From: Sphingomonas corticis
Lineage (GTDB): Bacteria > Pseudomonadota > Alphaproteobacteria > Sphingomonadales > Sphingomonadaceae
Reading direction: 5' to 3'
Length of the DNA: 64,000 nt
Assembly (NCBI RefSeq): GCF_012035195.1
Contig: NZ_JAAVJH010000002.1
Location: 186,001-250,000, forward strand
Shown piece by piece: positions 26,292 to 35,362 of this stretch. A program made the translations under genes and the position numbers. The number at the start of each line of letters is the position of its first letter. Position 1 is the first letter of the stretch. The notes beneath the pieces were generated by a model that searched no databases, was not told where the DNA came from, and saw nothing but the letters and a program-made list of their open reading frames with translations.

Positions 26292-26990
26292 GTGACGTAT
26301 TTCGCACCCTCTCCCATCATCGCCACCGAACCGCCGCGCGACTGCCCGCGCTGCCCGCGGCTGGTGACGCTTCGCGACGAACTGCGCGCCCAGCATCCCG
26401 ACTGGTGGAACGCGCCCGTCAACGCCTTCGGCGATCCCGCCGCGTGGCTGGCGATCGTCGGTCTGGCGCCCGGCAAGCACGGCGCCAACCGCACCGGGCG
26501 GCCGTTCACCGGGGACTATTCGGGCGACCTGCTGTTCTCCACGCTGCGCCGCTACGGGCTGGCGCGCGGCAGCTACGCGGGGACGCCCGAGGACGACCTG
26601 GCGCTCGACGGCGCGATCATCATCAACGCGGTGAAATGCCTGCCACCTGCGAACAAGCCGACGCCGGAGGAGATCCGCAACTGCCGCCCGTTCCTGGCCG
26701 GGCAGGCGGGGGTATTGCCCCACGCGCGGGTGTTCGTGGCCCTGGGACAGATCGCGCACCAGTCGATCGTGAAGGTGCTGGGCGGACGGCTGCCCAAGGC
26801 GAAGTTCGGCCACCTCGCCGAGCACCGCCTGCCCGACGGGCGCGTGCTGATCGATAGCTACCATTGCAGCCGCTACAACCAGAACACCGGTCGGCTGACG
26901 ACGGCGATGTTCGAGGCGGTGTTCGCGCGCGCGCTGGCCGTGCGCGACGGCCTTGCCGGGGAGGCTGTGCCGGCTACAGTCAGCGAATGA
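26292..26990 (+). CDS. Family 5 uracil-DNA glycosylase (UDGb)
   Basis: A 232-residue DNA repair enzyme. Four cysteines for the iron-sulfur cluster are visible: C18 and C21 (DCPRCPRL), C122 (NAVKCLPP) and C138 (RNCRPF), as in families 4 and 5. Motif A is LAPGKHGANRTGRPFTGD, and motif B is YHCSRYNQNTGRLT, the family-5 signature. It removes uracil and other deaminated bases from DNA. The start is GTG (26292-26294). The next gene begins inside its stop codon (ATGA), so it is co-transcribed with the peptidase. Confidence 0.9.
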   Translation: MTYFAPSPIIATEPPRDCPRCPRLVTLRDELRAQHPDWWNAPVNAFGDPAAWLAIVGLAPGKHGANRTGRPFTGDYSGDLLFSTLRRYGLARGSYAGTPEDDLALDGAIIINAVKCLPPANKPTPEEIRNCRPFLAGQAGVLPHARVFVALGQIAHQSIVKVLGGRLPKAKFGHLAEHRLPDGRVLIDSYHCSRYNQNTGRLTTAMFEAVFARALAVRDGLAGEAVPATVSE

Positions 26991-28564
26991 TCTCCAGCGT
27001 GATTTCGGCCCTCCTGCTCGCCGCGGCGAGCCCCGCCGCCCCGACCCTCTCCGCCGAGCGGATCAAGGCCGACGTCAAGGTGCTGTCGAGCGACGGCTAC
27101 AAGGGACGCGGCCCGGCGCAGTCGGGCGAAGCGCCGACGCTGGCCTATCTGGAGAAGCGGTTCCGCGACCTGGGGCTGAAGGTGGAGCGGCAGGCGGTGC
27201 CGCTGGTACGGCTGACGCGGACCGACGCCAGCTTCCGGCTCAACGGCAGGCCGCTGACGCCCGGGCGGGAGATCGCCGCCACGTCGGGCATCGTCGGCGC
27301 GACGCGGCTGGCGCCCACGCCGGTCGTCTTCGCCGGCTACGGCATCGCCGCGCAGGGCTACGATCCCTATGCCGGGGTCGACGTGAAGGGGAAGGTGGTC
27401 GTCGTGCTGGTCGGCGATCCCGATGGCGAGGCGGGGCGCGACCTGGGCTTCGGCGGGCGTGCGCTGACGCTGGCGGGGCGGACCAAGGCGGCGGAGGCGT
27501 GGAAGCGCGGCGCGGCGGCGGTGCTGACCATTCACGAGGATTTCGCCGCCAGCTATCCCTGGCTGCAACGCGCCAGCAGCGACCCCGCACCCGCCTATCG
27601 GCTGGACGACGGCAAGGCGGCGCCCGCGCTCGGCATTCGCGGCTCGCTGCGCGAGGATGTCGGCCGCGCGCTGCTGAAGGACGCCGGGCTTGACCTCGAT
27701 CGCGAGAAGCTGGCGGCGCGCGACCCGGCGTGGCGGGCGAAGCCGCTCGCCGGCGTCACCTTCGCGGGCGAGGTGGAGACGCGCGAGGATCGCGTCGTCA
27801 GCCACAATGTCGTCGCGGTGCTGCCGGGCAGCGAACCCGCCGCGGGCAGCATCCTCTACGGCGCGCATTGGGACGCCTATGGCGAGAATGCGTTCGACCC
27901 GCCGGCGGACCGCATCCGCAACGGCGCGGTGGACAACGCCACCGGCACCGCGACGCTGCTGGAGGTGGCGCGCGCCTTCGCGAAGGGGCCGCGACCGCGG
28001 CGCTCGGTGGTGTTCGGCCTGTGGACCGCCGAGGAAAAGGGGTTGCTGGGTGCCTATCACTACGCCGCGCACCCGGTGCTGCCGCTGGCGACGACGGCGG
28101 CGCAGTTCAACCTCGATCCGCACGTCGTCTTCCCCGCGGTGCGCACGATCGAGCTGATCGGCGGCGGGCGCACCCCGCTGGAGGCGGAGCTGACCCGCGT
28201 CGCCGCGGCGCAGGGACTGAAACTGGTGCCGGAGGAGAACAGCGAGGCGGGCTGGTACTTCCGGTCGGACCACCTGCCCTTCGCGGAGAAGGGCGTGCCG
28301 GGCGTCTACTTCCGCGCCGGGCGCGAGCTGGCCCGCGGCGGTCGGGCGGCGGGGGAGGCGTGGCGCGCGCGCTACAACGCACGCTGCTATCACCAGACCT
28401 GCGACGCGTTCGATCCGGCCTGGGACATGACGGGCGCGGCACAGGAAGGAAGCGTGGCGCTGGCGCTGGGCCGGGAGATCGCCGGATCGACGGCGTGGCC
28501 GGGGTGGAACGCGGATGTGTCCTATGCCGCGGTGCGCGCCGCGAGCGCGGGCGAGCGGCGCTGA
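26987..28564 (+). CDS. M28 family metallopeptidase with PA domain, exported
   Basis: A 525-residue protein with a signal peptide (ISALLLAAASPAAPT). A protease-associated (PA) domain spans about residues 100-230 (VVFAGYGIAAQGYDPYAGVD). The peptidase domain has the zinc ligands of family M28: GAHWDAYGENAF (His and Asp), NGAVDNATGTATLLEVAR (bridging Asp), WTAEEKGLLGAYHYA (catalytic Glu and zinc Glu), LDPHVVFP, and a final His in ARCYHQTCDAFDPAW. It is likely a periplasmic aminopeptidase. It begins in the stop codon of the glycosylase gene. Confidence 0.88.
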   Translation: MISSVISALLLAAASPAAPTLSAERIKADVKVLSSDGYKGRGPAQSGEAPTLAYLEKRFRDLGLKVERQAVPLVRLTRTDASFRLNGRPLTPGREIAATSGIVGATRLAPTPVVFAGYGIAAQGYDPYAGVDVKGKVVVVLVGDPDGEAGRDLGFGGRALTLAGRTKAAEAWKRGAAAVLTIHEDFAASYPWLQRASSDPAPAYRLDDGKAAPALGIRGSLREDVGRALLKDAGLDLDREKLAARDPAWRAKPLAGVTFAGEVETREDRVVSHNVVAVLPGSEPAAGSILYGAHWDAYGENAFDPPADRIRNGAVDNATGTATLLEVARAFAKGPRPRRSVVFGLWTAEEKGLLGAYHYAAHPVLPLATTAAQFNLDPHVVFPAVRTIELIGGGRTPLEAELTRVAAAQGLKLVPEENSEAGWYFRSDHLPFAEKGVPGVYFRAGRELARGGRAAGEAWRARYNARCYHQTCDAFDPAWDMTGAAQEGSVALALGREIAGSTAWPGWNADVSYAAVRAASAGERR

Positions 28565-28568
28565 CTAT

Positions 28569-28587
28569 CCTCCCCGGTACGGGGAGG
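28569..28587. terminator. Hairpin between convergent M28 peptidase and aguB-type gene
   Basis: A perfect 7-bp stem CCTCCCC / GGGGAGG with a 5-nt loop fills the 23-bp gap between two convergent stop codons. It could end transcripts from both directions, although T tracts are weak. Confidence 0.5.
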
Positions 28588-29439
28588 TCAGATATCCTCG
28601 ACCAGCCGTCCGTACAGGTCCGGCCGGCGATCGCGGAAGAAGCCGAAGGCGGCACGGTGGCGCTTCACGCGGGCGAGGTCGAAGGTGGCGGTGATGACGC
28701 CCTCCTCCTCCCGGCCCAGCTCCGCCAGGATGTCGCCGCGCTCGTCCGCGATGAAGCTGGTGCCGTAGAAGGTCTGGCCGTGCTCGGTCCCGACCCGGTT
28801 CGAGGCGACGATCGGAACCACGTTCGACACCGCGTGGCCGACCATCGCGCGCCGCCACAGCCGCGCGGTGTCGAGCGACGTGTCGTGCGGCTCGCTGCCG
28901 ATCGCGGTGGGATAGAACAGCACGTCCGACCCCATCAGCATCAGCGCGCGGGCGGTTTCCGGATACCATTGGTCCCAGCAGACGCCGACGCCCAGCGTCG
29001 TGCGCTCCGGCCCCTTCCACACCTTGAACCCGGTGTTCCCCGGGCGGAAGTAGAACTTCTCCTCGTATCCCGGCCCGTCGGGGATGTGGCTCTTGCGATA
29101 GACGCCCTGAATCTCGCCGTCTGGCCCGATCATCGCCAGGCTGTTGTAATGGTGCGGCCCGTCGAGTTCGAAGAAGCTGGTCGGAATATAGACCTGCAGC
29201 GCCTCCGCCAGCGCCTGCATCGCGAGCACCGCCTTGTGCCCGCCGACCGGCGCGGCGTTGGCGAACAGGCCCTCGTCCTCGACACGGCAGAAATACTCGC
29301 CCTCGAACAGCTCGGGCGGCAGGATCACCTTCGCCCCCTTTCCATGCGCTTCGCGCACGGCGTCGGAGACCTTGGCGATGTTGGCGTCGATGTCGCCGGA
29401 GAAGGCGAGCTGGATCGCGGCGACGGTGATCTCGGTCAT
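28588..29439 (-). CDS. aguB: N-carbamoylputrescine amidase
   Basis: A 283-residue nitrilase-superfamily amidase. The catalytic triad is visible: Glu43 (ILPPELFEGEYF), Lys116 (GVYRKSHIPDGPGYEEKFYF) and Cys154 (GVGVCWDQWYPETAR). The long match to plant and bacterial CPA/AguB, including EKFYFRPGNTGFKV, supports hydrolysis of N-carbamoylputrescine to putrescine, CO2 and ammonia in the arginine-agmatine route. The partner agmatine deiminase (aguA) is not in the window. It is monocistronic here. Confidence 0.88.
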   Translation of the reverse strand: MTEITVAAIQLAFSGDIDANIAKVSDAVREAHGKGAKVILPPELFEGEYFCRVEDEGLFANAAPVGGHKAVLAMQALAEALQVYIPTSFFELDGPHHYNSLAMIGPDGEIQGVYRKSHIPDGPGYEEKFYFRPGNTGFKVWKGPERTTLGVGVCWDQWYPETARALMLMGSDVLFYPTAIGSEPHDTSLDTARLWRRAMVGHAVSNVVPIVASNRVGTEHGQTFYGTSFIADERGDILAELGREEEGVITATFDLARVKRHRAAFGFFRDRRPDLYGRLVEDI

Positions 29440-29560
29440 GCGCGCGCATGTAGGCCCGCGAACCGCCGAGGGCCAGAGCGGGTAGCGTCGAACGTGCGAC
29501 GCCCTCGCCCCGCAGACGCGCGCGTGCTACACGCCCCCGCCACAGCAAGAGGAGGCGACC

Positions 29561-29809
29561 ATGACCCACCATCGCGATCCGTTCGACCTGCCCTGCTTTC
29601 GAGCGCTCGTCTAAGCGCCGCAAGGGCTTCCCGTCCGAGACCCGGGTGAAGCGCGGGCTGCGCTTCGTCCACGGGGACAAGGAACTGGTCGAGAAGCTCG
29701 GCCGCGAGGATCCGTGTCCTTGCCGGTCCGGGAGGAGATTTCAAGCGCTGCTGCCTCGCCGCCGGCGGATTTCGACGGCAGCGAACGGCATGATTACTGG
29801 CGCGATTGA
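29561..29809 (+). pseudogene. SEC-C zinc-motif protein with three +1 frameshifts
   Basis: Starting at ATG 29561, with a GAGGAGGCG ribosome site, the frame reads [13 protein letters not shown] and then hits TAA at 29612. If one T is removed from each of three TTTC runs (29597-29599, 29739-29741, 29770-29772), a continuous 81-residue protein appears. It has [20 protein letters not shown], the SEC-C zinc motif [13 protein letters not shown], and the end [11 protein letters not shown], then TGA at 29807-29809. Because the shifts sum to three bases, the start and stop share one frame. The Gly usual after the second Cys is Arg. This is either a decayed gene or a locus with repeated base-call errors; the protein family itself is clear. 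Confidence 0.65.
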
Positions 29810-29817
29810 GCGCCGCA

Positions 29818-29839
29818 GGGGCCGGCAGTGGCCGGCCCC
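29818..29839. terminator. Hairpin between SEC-C pseudogene and nucleoside transporter
   Basis: GGGGCCGGC and GGCCGGCCCC form a stem of about 9 bp around a 3-4 nt loop, in the gap between convergent genes. No clear T tract follows; it may act in both directions. Confidence 0.5.
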
Positions 29840-29841
29840 GT

Positions 29842-31176
29842 TCACGCGATCAGCAAGCCCGCCAGCGCCGCGCTCATCAGGTTGGCGAGGCTGCCCGCCG
29901 CCAGCGCGCGCAGGCCGAGGCGCGCGATCGTGGGGCGCTGGTTGGGCGCCAGGCTGCCCGTCACCGCCATCTGGATCGCGATCGACGAGAAATTGGCGAA
30001 GCCGCACAGCGCGAAGGTGACGATGGCGACGGTGCGCGGGGACAGCTGCGCCGCCTGCTTGCCGAGGTCGATATAGGCGACGAACTCGTTCAGCACGATC
30101 TTCTCGCCGAACAGGCCGCCCGCGATCCCCGCCTCGTTCCACGGGATGTTGAGGAGGAACATCACTGGCTGGAAAATGTAGCCGAGCAGCCCCTGAAAGC
30201 TGAGCTCGGGATGGCCGAACCAGCCGCCGACGCCGCCGAGCAGCCCGTTGGCCAGCGCCACCAGCGCGACGAAGGCGAGCACCATCGCGCCCACCGCCAC
30301 CGCCAGCTTCACGCCGGTCTGCGCGCCCTGCGCCGCGGCCATGATGAGGTTCGCGGGCTTCTCCTCGTCGTGCGTGGCATCGGGCAGCGGCTCGCCCGGC
30401 GTGCCCTCCGGCAGCAGCGCGGCGGGACCGCGGCCGGAGACGCGCCCTTCGGCCAGCGCGATCTCCCGGTCGGGATCCGGCGCGTCGCCCAGCGGCAGCT
30501 CGCCCTCGGGCGTGACGCTGCGGTCGGGCATGACGATCTTCGCCATCAGGATGCCGCCCGGCGCCGCCATGAAGCTGGCGGCGAGCAGATAGTCGATGCT
30601 GATCCCCATCGAGGCGTAGGCGGCCAGGATCGTGCCCGCCACGCCCGCCATCCCGCTGGTCATCACGGTGAACACCTGCGGCGGCGTCAGCCCGGCGAGA
30701 TAGGGACGGATGACGAGCGGCGATTCGCTCTGCCCGACGAAGATGTTCGCGGCGGCGCACAGCGATTCGACCTTGCTGGTGCCGATCACCCGCTCGATCG
30801 CGCCGCCGATCCAGCGCACGACCAGCTGCATGACGCCGAGATAGTAGAGGATCGACACCAGGCTGGCGAAGAAGATGATGACGGGCAGCGCGGCGATGGC
30901 GAAGCTGGTGCCGCCCACCGCGGGACTGGCGAGATTGCCGAACAGGAATTCCGTCCCCTTCTGCGAATAGCCGAGCAGCGCCGCCACCCCCGCCGACGCT
31001 CCCGCCAGCGCGGCGCGCCCCGGCGTCCAGTACAGGACGATCACGGCGATCAGCGCCTGTAGCGCGAAGGCGCTGGCCACCACGCGCGGGCGAATGGCGC
31101 GGCGATCGGTGGAGAGCAGCAGCGCGAGGAGGAGGATAACGGCGATGCCGGCGATGCCGATGAGGATGCGCTGCAT
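29842..31176 (-). CDS. Concentrative nucleoside transporter (NupC/CNT family)
   Basis: A 444-residue inner-membrane symporter. CNT landmarks are present: [60 protein letters not shown] (substrate site), [31 protein letters not shown] and [20 protein letters not shown]. It imports nucleosides with H+ or Na+. A hydrophilic loop of about 60 residues between helices ([20 protein letters not shown] onward) is longer than in E. coli NupC. No nucleoside catabolic gene is adjacent. Confidence 0.9.
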   Translation of the reverse strand: MQRILIGIAGIAVILLLALLLSTDRRAIRPRVVASAFALQALIAVIVLYWTPGRAALAGASAGVAALLGYSQKGTEFLFGNLASPAVGGTSFAIAALPVIIFFASLVSILYYLGVMQLVVRWIGGAIERVIGTSKVESLCAAANIFVGQSESPLVIRPYLAGLTPPQVFTVMTSGMAGVAGTILAAYASMGISIDYLLAASFMAAPGGILMAKIVMPDRSVTPEGELPLGDAPDPDREIALAEGRVSGRGPAALLPEGTPGEPLPDATHDEEKPANLIMAAAQGAQTGVKLAVAVGAMVLAFVALVALANGLLGGVGGWFGHPELSFQGLLGYIFQPVMFLLNIPWNEAGIAGGLFGEKIVLNEFVAYIDLGKQAAQLSPRTVAIVTFALCGFANFSSIAIQMAVTGSLAPNQRPTIARLGLRALAAGSLANLMSAALAGLLIA

Positions 31177-31329
31177 GGGTGATCCGCGAGAGTGAAAACG
31201 GCCGCGGCCCCCCGCGTGCGGCGCGCACCCTTACACGCTGCGGCGGAACGGGGAAGGGATCGTGCCATCCCACGCCGCGGTAAGCCCCTGGGAATTGACC
31301 CCGTCGCCCAAGCGTCTAGCGTCGCGGCG

Positions 31330-31983
31330 ATGGATACGCCTCCGTCGCGGCTCTCGCCGCCCGCGCTTTTCGCCTTCTCGATCTTCTACGGCGGCATGGT
31401 CTGCATCGCGGGGGTTCTGGGCAACAAGCAGGTCGCCCTCGGCCCGCTGGCGGTCGAGGCAGGGATCTTCGCCTTCCTGCTGCTGGTCGTCACCTCCAGT
31501 GCGATCGCCGAACTTTATGGCCGCACGATCGCCAACCGGCTGGTGCAGATCGGCTTCGTGCCGCTGGTCGTGTCGATGCTGCTGACGTTCGTCGTGCTCG
31601 CCGTCCCCGCCTCGCCGGAGATGCAGCCCGACCGGCTGGGCGCGTTCGAGCTGATGATGGGCGCCACGCCCCGCATCTGGCTGGGCGGCATCGTCGCCTA
31701 TGGCATTTCGCAGACGCTGAACGTCACGATCTTTGCCCAATTGAGGGAGATGGGGTTGAAGGGGCGGGAGGGGGCGGGGCTGCTCTGGTTCCGCGCCGGC
31801 CTCGCCAGCGTGCTGAGCCAGGTGGTCGACACGCTGCTGTTCGTCACCATCGCCTTCTACGGCGAGTTCCCGATCGGGCCGCTGCTGGTCGGGCAGATGC
31901 TGGCGAAGGTGGTGCTGTCCGCCGTGCTGGTGCCGCCGCTGATCTACCTGTTCGTCGGGCTGGGCCGGCGGCTCGATCGCTGA
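31330..31983 (+). CDS. VUT family protein, probable queuosine precursor transporter
   Basis: A 217-residue membrane protein with about six helices. The N-terminal part (FAFSIFYGGMVCIAGVLGNK) and the middle motif SQTLNVTIFAQLREM with GLLWFRAGLASVLSQVVDTL match the YhhQ/DUF165 (VUT) family, which takes up queuosine precursors for tRNA modification in E. coli. ATG 31330 is chosen because the membrane topology begins shortly after it; the in-frame extension upstream is basic and non-hydrophobic. Confidence 0.85.
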   Translation: MDTPPSRLSPPALFAFSIFYGGMVCIAGVLGNKQVALGPLAVEAGIFAFLLLVVTSSAIAELYGRTIANRLVQIGFVPLVVSMLLTFVVLAVPASPEMQPDRLGAFELMMGATPRIWLGGIVAYGISQTLNVTIFAQLREMGLKGREGAGLLWFRAGLASVLSQVVDTLLFVTIAFYGEFPIGPLLVGQMLAKVVLSAVLVPPLIYLFVGLGRRLDR

Positions 31984-31999
31984 GCCGCCGGCCACGCGC

Positions 32000-32167
32000 T
32001 CACTTGTCCGGCCGCGCGGCGGCGTCGGCCATGGCGACGGCGGTGCCGCTCATCGGACGGATGTGGAACCACTCCTGCTTCTCGATCACGGTCAGGAACG
32101 CCAGCGCGCAGATGCCGAAGGCGAGCGCGAACAGCGAGGACCACAGGGTTTCGTTCGACCGGTTCAT
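32000..32167 (-). CDS. Small single-helix membrane protein, 55 residues
   Basis: A short minus-strand frame: MNRSNETLWSSLFALAFGIC, a helix through ALAFLTVIEKQEWFHIRP, then a small soluble tail. One hydrophobic helix of about 20 residues is followed by a basic/acidic juxtamembrane part. Codon use matches neighbours (strong G/C at third positions) and the gene fills the gap between two plus-strand genes. I do not recognise the family. Confidence 0.6.
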   Translation of the reverse strand: MNRSNETLWSSLFALAFGICALAFLTVIEKQEWFHIRPMSGTAVAMADAAARPDK

Positions 32168-32324
32168 GCTGACTCCATTGATTGCGGGGCGGGAGATAGG
32201 AGTGCGGTTTCTCGCTCGTCTTAATCTGCCGTAACGATTTCTTGCTGCGTTGCAGCGTGTGGCTGGACGGCGGCAGGCGGTGCGGCTTCCGTGACGGGCG
32301 GCGTGCCGCTATGCGCCGGGCACG

Positions 32325-33221
32325 ATGACCGATCCCACCCTTTCCCCCGCGCTGAAGGCAGAGACGCTGGTCGAGGCGCTGCCGTACCTGCAACGCTATG
32401 CCGGGCAGACCTTCGTCGTGAAATACGGCGGCCACGCGATGGGCGATCCCGAGGCGCAGGCCGATTTCGCCGAGGATGTGGTGCTGCTGAAGGCGGTGGG
32501 CATCAACCCCGTGGTCGTCCACGGCGGCGGCCCGCAGATCGGCGCGATGCTGAAGCGGCTGGGCGTCGAATCGCGCTTCGTCGACGGCTTGCGCGTGACC
32601 GACGCGGAGACCGCGCAGATCGCGGAGATGGTCCTCGCCGGATCGATCAACAAGGAGATCGTCGCCTGGATCGGCCGCGCCGGCGGGCGAGCGGTCGGCA
32701 TCAGCGGCAAGGACGCGGGGCTCGTCCAGGCGGAGAAGGTGGGCGGACGCGACGCCGATCCGAACCAGGGGATCGAGCGCAAGGTGGACCTGGGCTTCGT
32801 CGGCGAGCCGGTGGCGGTGGACCGCCGCATCATCGATTCGCTGGTGCGCGACGGCATCATCCCGGTCATCGCACCGATCGGCATCGGCGCGGACGGCCAC
32901 ACGTACAACATCAACGCCGACACGATGGCGGGCGCCATCGCCGCCGCGCTGGGCGCGAAACGCTTCTTCCTGCTGACCGACGTGAAGGGCGTGCTCGACA
33001 AGCAGGGGGAGCTGCTGTCCGACCTGGCGCCGCAGGACGTGCGACGGCTGCGCGAGGACGGGACGATCAGCGGCGGCATGATCCCCAAGCTGGAGACCTG
33101 CGTCGCCGCGGTGGAGGCCGGGGTCGACGCCGCCGTGGTGCTGGACGGCCGCGTGCCGCACGCGATGCTGCTGGAAATCTTCACCAGGCGCGGCGCGGGC
33201 ACGCTGATCCGGCGGGGGTAG
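32325..33221 (+). CDS. argB: Acetylglutamate kinase
   Basis: A 298-residue amino-acid kinase of arginine biosynthesis. Landmarks: [11 protein letters not shown] near residue 27 (phosphate lysine), [64 protein letters not shown] (substrate/ATP loop), [15 protein letters not shown] and [18 protein letters not shown]. It phosphorylates N-acetyl-L-glutamate. The length and order match bacterial ArgB. It is isolated from other arg genes here. Confidence 0.96.
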   Translation: MTDPTLSPALKAETLVEALPYLQRYAGQTFVVKYGGHAMGDPEAQADFAEDVVLLKAVGINPVVVHGGGPQIGAMLKRLGVESRFVDGLRVTDAETAQIAEMVLAGSINKEIVAWIGRAGGRAVGISGKDAGLVQAEKVGGRDADPNQGIERKVDLGFVGEPVAVDRRIIDSLVRDGIIPVIAPIGIGADGHTYNINADTMAGAIAAALGAKRFFLLTDVKGVLDKQGELLSDLAPQDVRRLREDGTISGGMIPKLETCVAAVEAGVDAAVVLDGRVPHAMLLEIFTRRGAGTLIRRG

Positions 33222-33228
33222 GAAGGAG

Positions 33229-33375
33229 GCCTCACACAAAGGCACGAAGGCACGAAGAAGGGATCAAGCGCGGTTTGCGCGCAGCAGGTTTTCGCGACGT
33301 CGATGTCGCATCGTTCAGGTTATGATGCCGCAATCCTCCCTTCTTCCTTCGTGGCTTCGTGCCTTTGTGTGAGCG
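33229..33375. repeat. Intergenic inverted-repeat element, copy 1
   Basis: Left arm TCACACAAAGGCACGAAGGC (33232 onward) and right arm ending GCCTTTGTGTGA (to 33373) pair over about 30 bases with a few mismatches, enclosing about 75 bp. The arm words CACGAAG and GAAGAAGG recur in the element at 38440-38660. It fills most of the argB-yggT gap. Confidence 0.65.
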
Positions 33376-33508
33376 CCCCCACCCGTTCACCGCGCACGCC
33401 ACGCCCCAGGGAGGAACGCCTTTCCGATCCGGTCCCATTTGCCCTACACCACGTTGCGGCGCGCCCCGCGTGCCCTATATCGGTGATACACCCTGTTCGG
33501 AGACCGTC

Positions 33509-33817
33509 TTGCTCTCGCTGACCATCATCCAGATCCTCCAGGTGCTGCTGAACGTGGTCTGGTGGGTCATCGTCATCCAGTTCGTGCTGTCGCTGCTGAT
33601 CGTCTTCAACGTCATCAACACCGGCAGCCCGTTCATCCGCTCGCTCCACGACGGGCTCGACCGGCTGACCGAGCCGCTTTACCGGCCGATCCGCCGCATC
33701 CTTCCGAACACCGGCGGCATGGATTTCGCGCCCGCGGTGGTGCTGGTGCTGATGGCGATCCTCAACATCATCCTGAACAACGTGGCCGCCAGCATCCTGG
33801 CGGGCGGCGCGGTCTGA
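33509..33817 (+). CDS. YggT family membrane protein
   Basis: A 102-residue protein with two hydrophobic regions: [20 protein letters not shown] and [20 protein letters not shown]. Between them is the family signature [20 protein letters not shown] followed by [19 protein letters not shown]. YggT proteins are linked to osmotic tolerance and to cell envelope or division machinery placement; the exact function is unsettled. TTG at 33509 with GGAGA a few bases upstream is the likely start; the upstream in-frame ATG gives a non-hydrophobic leader inside a repeat element. Confidence 0.85.
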   Translation: MLSLTIIQILQVLLNVVWWVIVIQFVLSLLIVFNVINTGSPFIRSLHDGLDRLTEPLYRPIRRILPNTGGMDFAPAVVLVLMAILNIILNNVAASILAGGAV

Positions 33818-33863
33818 GGCCGCGGGCCTAGCCTATCGGCCCGCCGCGCATTATGCGGCGGGC

Positions 33864-34736
33864 ATGACGGCACGGATCATCGACGGAAAGGCGTTCGCGG
33901 CCGGGCTGCGCGCGCGAGTGGGCGAGGGCGCGGCGGGGTTCGCGCGCGCGGCGGGGCGAAAGCCCGGCCTCGCCGTCGTGCTGGTGGGCGAGGATCCCGC
34001 CTCCTCGGTCTATGTCCGCTCCAAGGGAAAAGCGACGCTGGCCGCGGGCATGGAGTCGTTCGAGCATCGCCTGCCTGCCGACACCGACTCGGCGACGCTG
34101 CTGGCACTGGTCGACCGGCTGAACGCGGACGATGCGGTCGACGGCATCCTGGTCCAGCTGCCGCTGCCCGCGCACATCGACGAGCGCGCGGTGATCGCGC
34201 GGATCGACCCCGCCAAGGACGTGGACGGCTTCCACCCGGTCAACGCGGGCCGGCTGGCCACGGGGCTGGACGCGCTGGTGCCGTGCACCCCGCTCGGCTG
34301 CCTGATGCTGCTGAAGGACGCGCATCCGCATCTCGCCGGACTGGAGGCGGTGGTGATCGGCCGGTCGAACATCGTCGGCAAGCCGATGGGGCAGCTTCTC
34401 CTGCGCGAGAGCTGCACGGTGACGATGACGCACAGCCGCACCCGTGACATCTTCGCGCACGTGCGCCAGGCCGACATCCTGGTCGCCGCGGTCGGCATCC
34501 CCGGCTTCGTGCAAAAGGAATGGATCAAGCCCGGCGCGACGGTGATCGACGTCGGCATCAACCGCACCGACGCCGGGCTGGTCGGCGACGTGGCGGCGGA
34601 CGCGGCGGAGGTGGCGGGCGCGATCACGCCGGTGCCGGGCGGCGTGGGGCCGATGACCATCGCCGTGCTGCTGCGCAACACCTTGGTCGCCGCCGGCCGG
34701 CGCGCGGGCGTGGCGGTGGACGAGTCCGCGCTTTGA
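33864..34736 (+). CDS. folD: FolD, methylenetetrahydrofolate dehydrogenase/cyclohydrolase
   Basis: A 290-residue bifunctional folate enzyme. Signature blocks: [35 protein letters not shown] (catalytic Lys), [53 protein letters not shown] (NADP-binding) and [20 protein letters not shown]. It interconverts 5,10-methylene- and 10-formyl-THF. The marC gene starts within its stop codon, so they are coupled. Confidence 0.96.
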   Translation: MTARIIDGKAFAAGLRARVGEGAAGFARAAGRKPGLAVVLVGEDPASSVYVRSKGKATLAAGMESFEHRLPADTDSATLLALVDRLNADDAVDGILVQLPLPAHIDERAVIARIDPAKDVDGFHPVNAGRLATGLDALVPCTPLGCLMLLKDAHPHLAGLEAVVIGRSNIVGKPMGQLLLRESCTVTMTHSRTRDIFAHVRQADILVAAVGIPGFVQKEWIKPGATVIDVGINRTDAGLVGDVAADAAEVAGAITPVPGGVGPMTIAVLLRNTLVAAGRRAGVAVDESAL

Positions 34737-35362
34737 TCGAGCTCTTCGTCTCCGCCTTCGTCACCTTCTTCGTCGTCATCGACCCACCCGGCTGCGCGCC
34801 GATCTTCGCCTCGCTGACGGCGGGGACGACCGCCGCGCACCGCCGCGCCATGGCGGTGCGCGCCGTGATGGTGGCGGCGGCGATCCTGCTGGTCTTCGCG
34901 CTGGCGGGCGAGCCGCTGCTGCACGGCCTGGGCATCGAGCTCGCCTCGTTCCGCATCGCGGGCGGGATCATGCTGTTCCTGATCGCGCTGGAGATGGTGT
35001 TCGAGAAGCGGACGCAGCGGCGCGAGGATCGCGCGGCGAAGGTGACGCCGGACGAGGCGGAGGACGTCTCGATCTTTCCCATGGCGATGCCGATGATCGC
35101 CGGGCCGGGATCGATCGCGACGGTCATGCTGCTGGTCAGCCGCGCCGACGGCGTCGAGCGGACGTTCACCGTGCTGATGGCGCTGGCGGCGAACCTGGCG
35201 CTGATGCTGGTCGCGCTGCTGGCCGCCGGGCCGCTGATGCGGATCCTGGGGGCGAAGATCGAAGCGGTCATCACCCGACTGCTGGGCGTGCTGCTCGCCG
35301 CGCTGGCGGTGCAGTTCGTGATCGACGGGGTGCAGAGCCAGTTCGGCCTCGCCGTCAGCTGA
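34733..35362 (+). CDS. MarC/UPF0056 family membrane protein
   Basis: A 209-residue membrane protein with six hydrophobic segments. It opens [20 protein letters not shown] (the conserved DPxG motif of MarC) and contains [38 protein letters not shown] and [20 protein letters not shown]. The start is TTG (34733-34735), overlapping the folD TGA. Function is poorly understood; it is not an antibiotic efflux pump as once thought. Its 3' end overlaps the convergent membrane protein gene by 8 bp. Confidence 0.85.
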   Translation: MIELFVSAFVTFFVVIDPPGCAPIFASLTAGTTAAHRRAMAVRAVMVAAAILLVFALAGEPLLHGLGIELASFRIAGGIMLFLIALEMVFEKRTQRREDRAAKVTPDEAEDVSIFPMAMPMIAGPGSIATVMLLVSRADGVERTFTVLMALAANLALMLVALLAAGPLMRILGAKIEAVITRLLGVLLAALAVQFVIDGVQSQFGLAVS

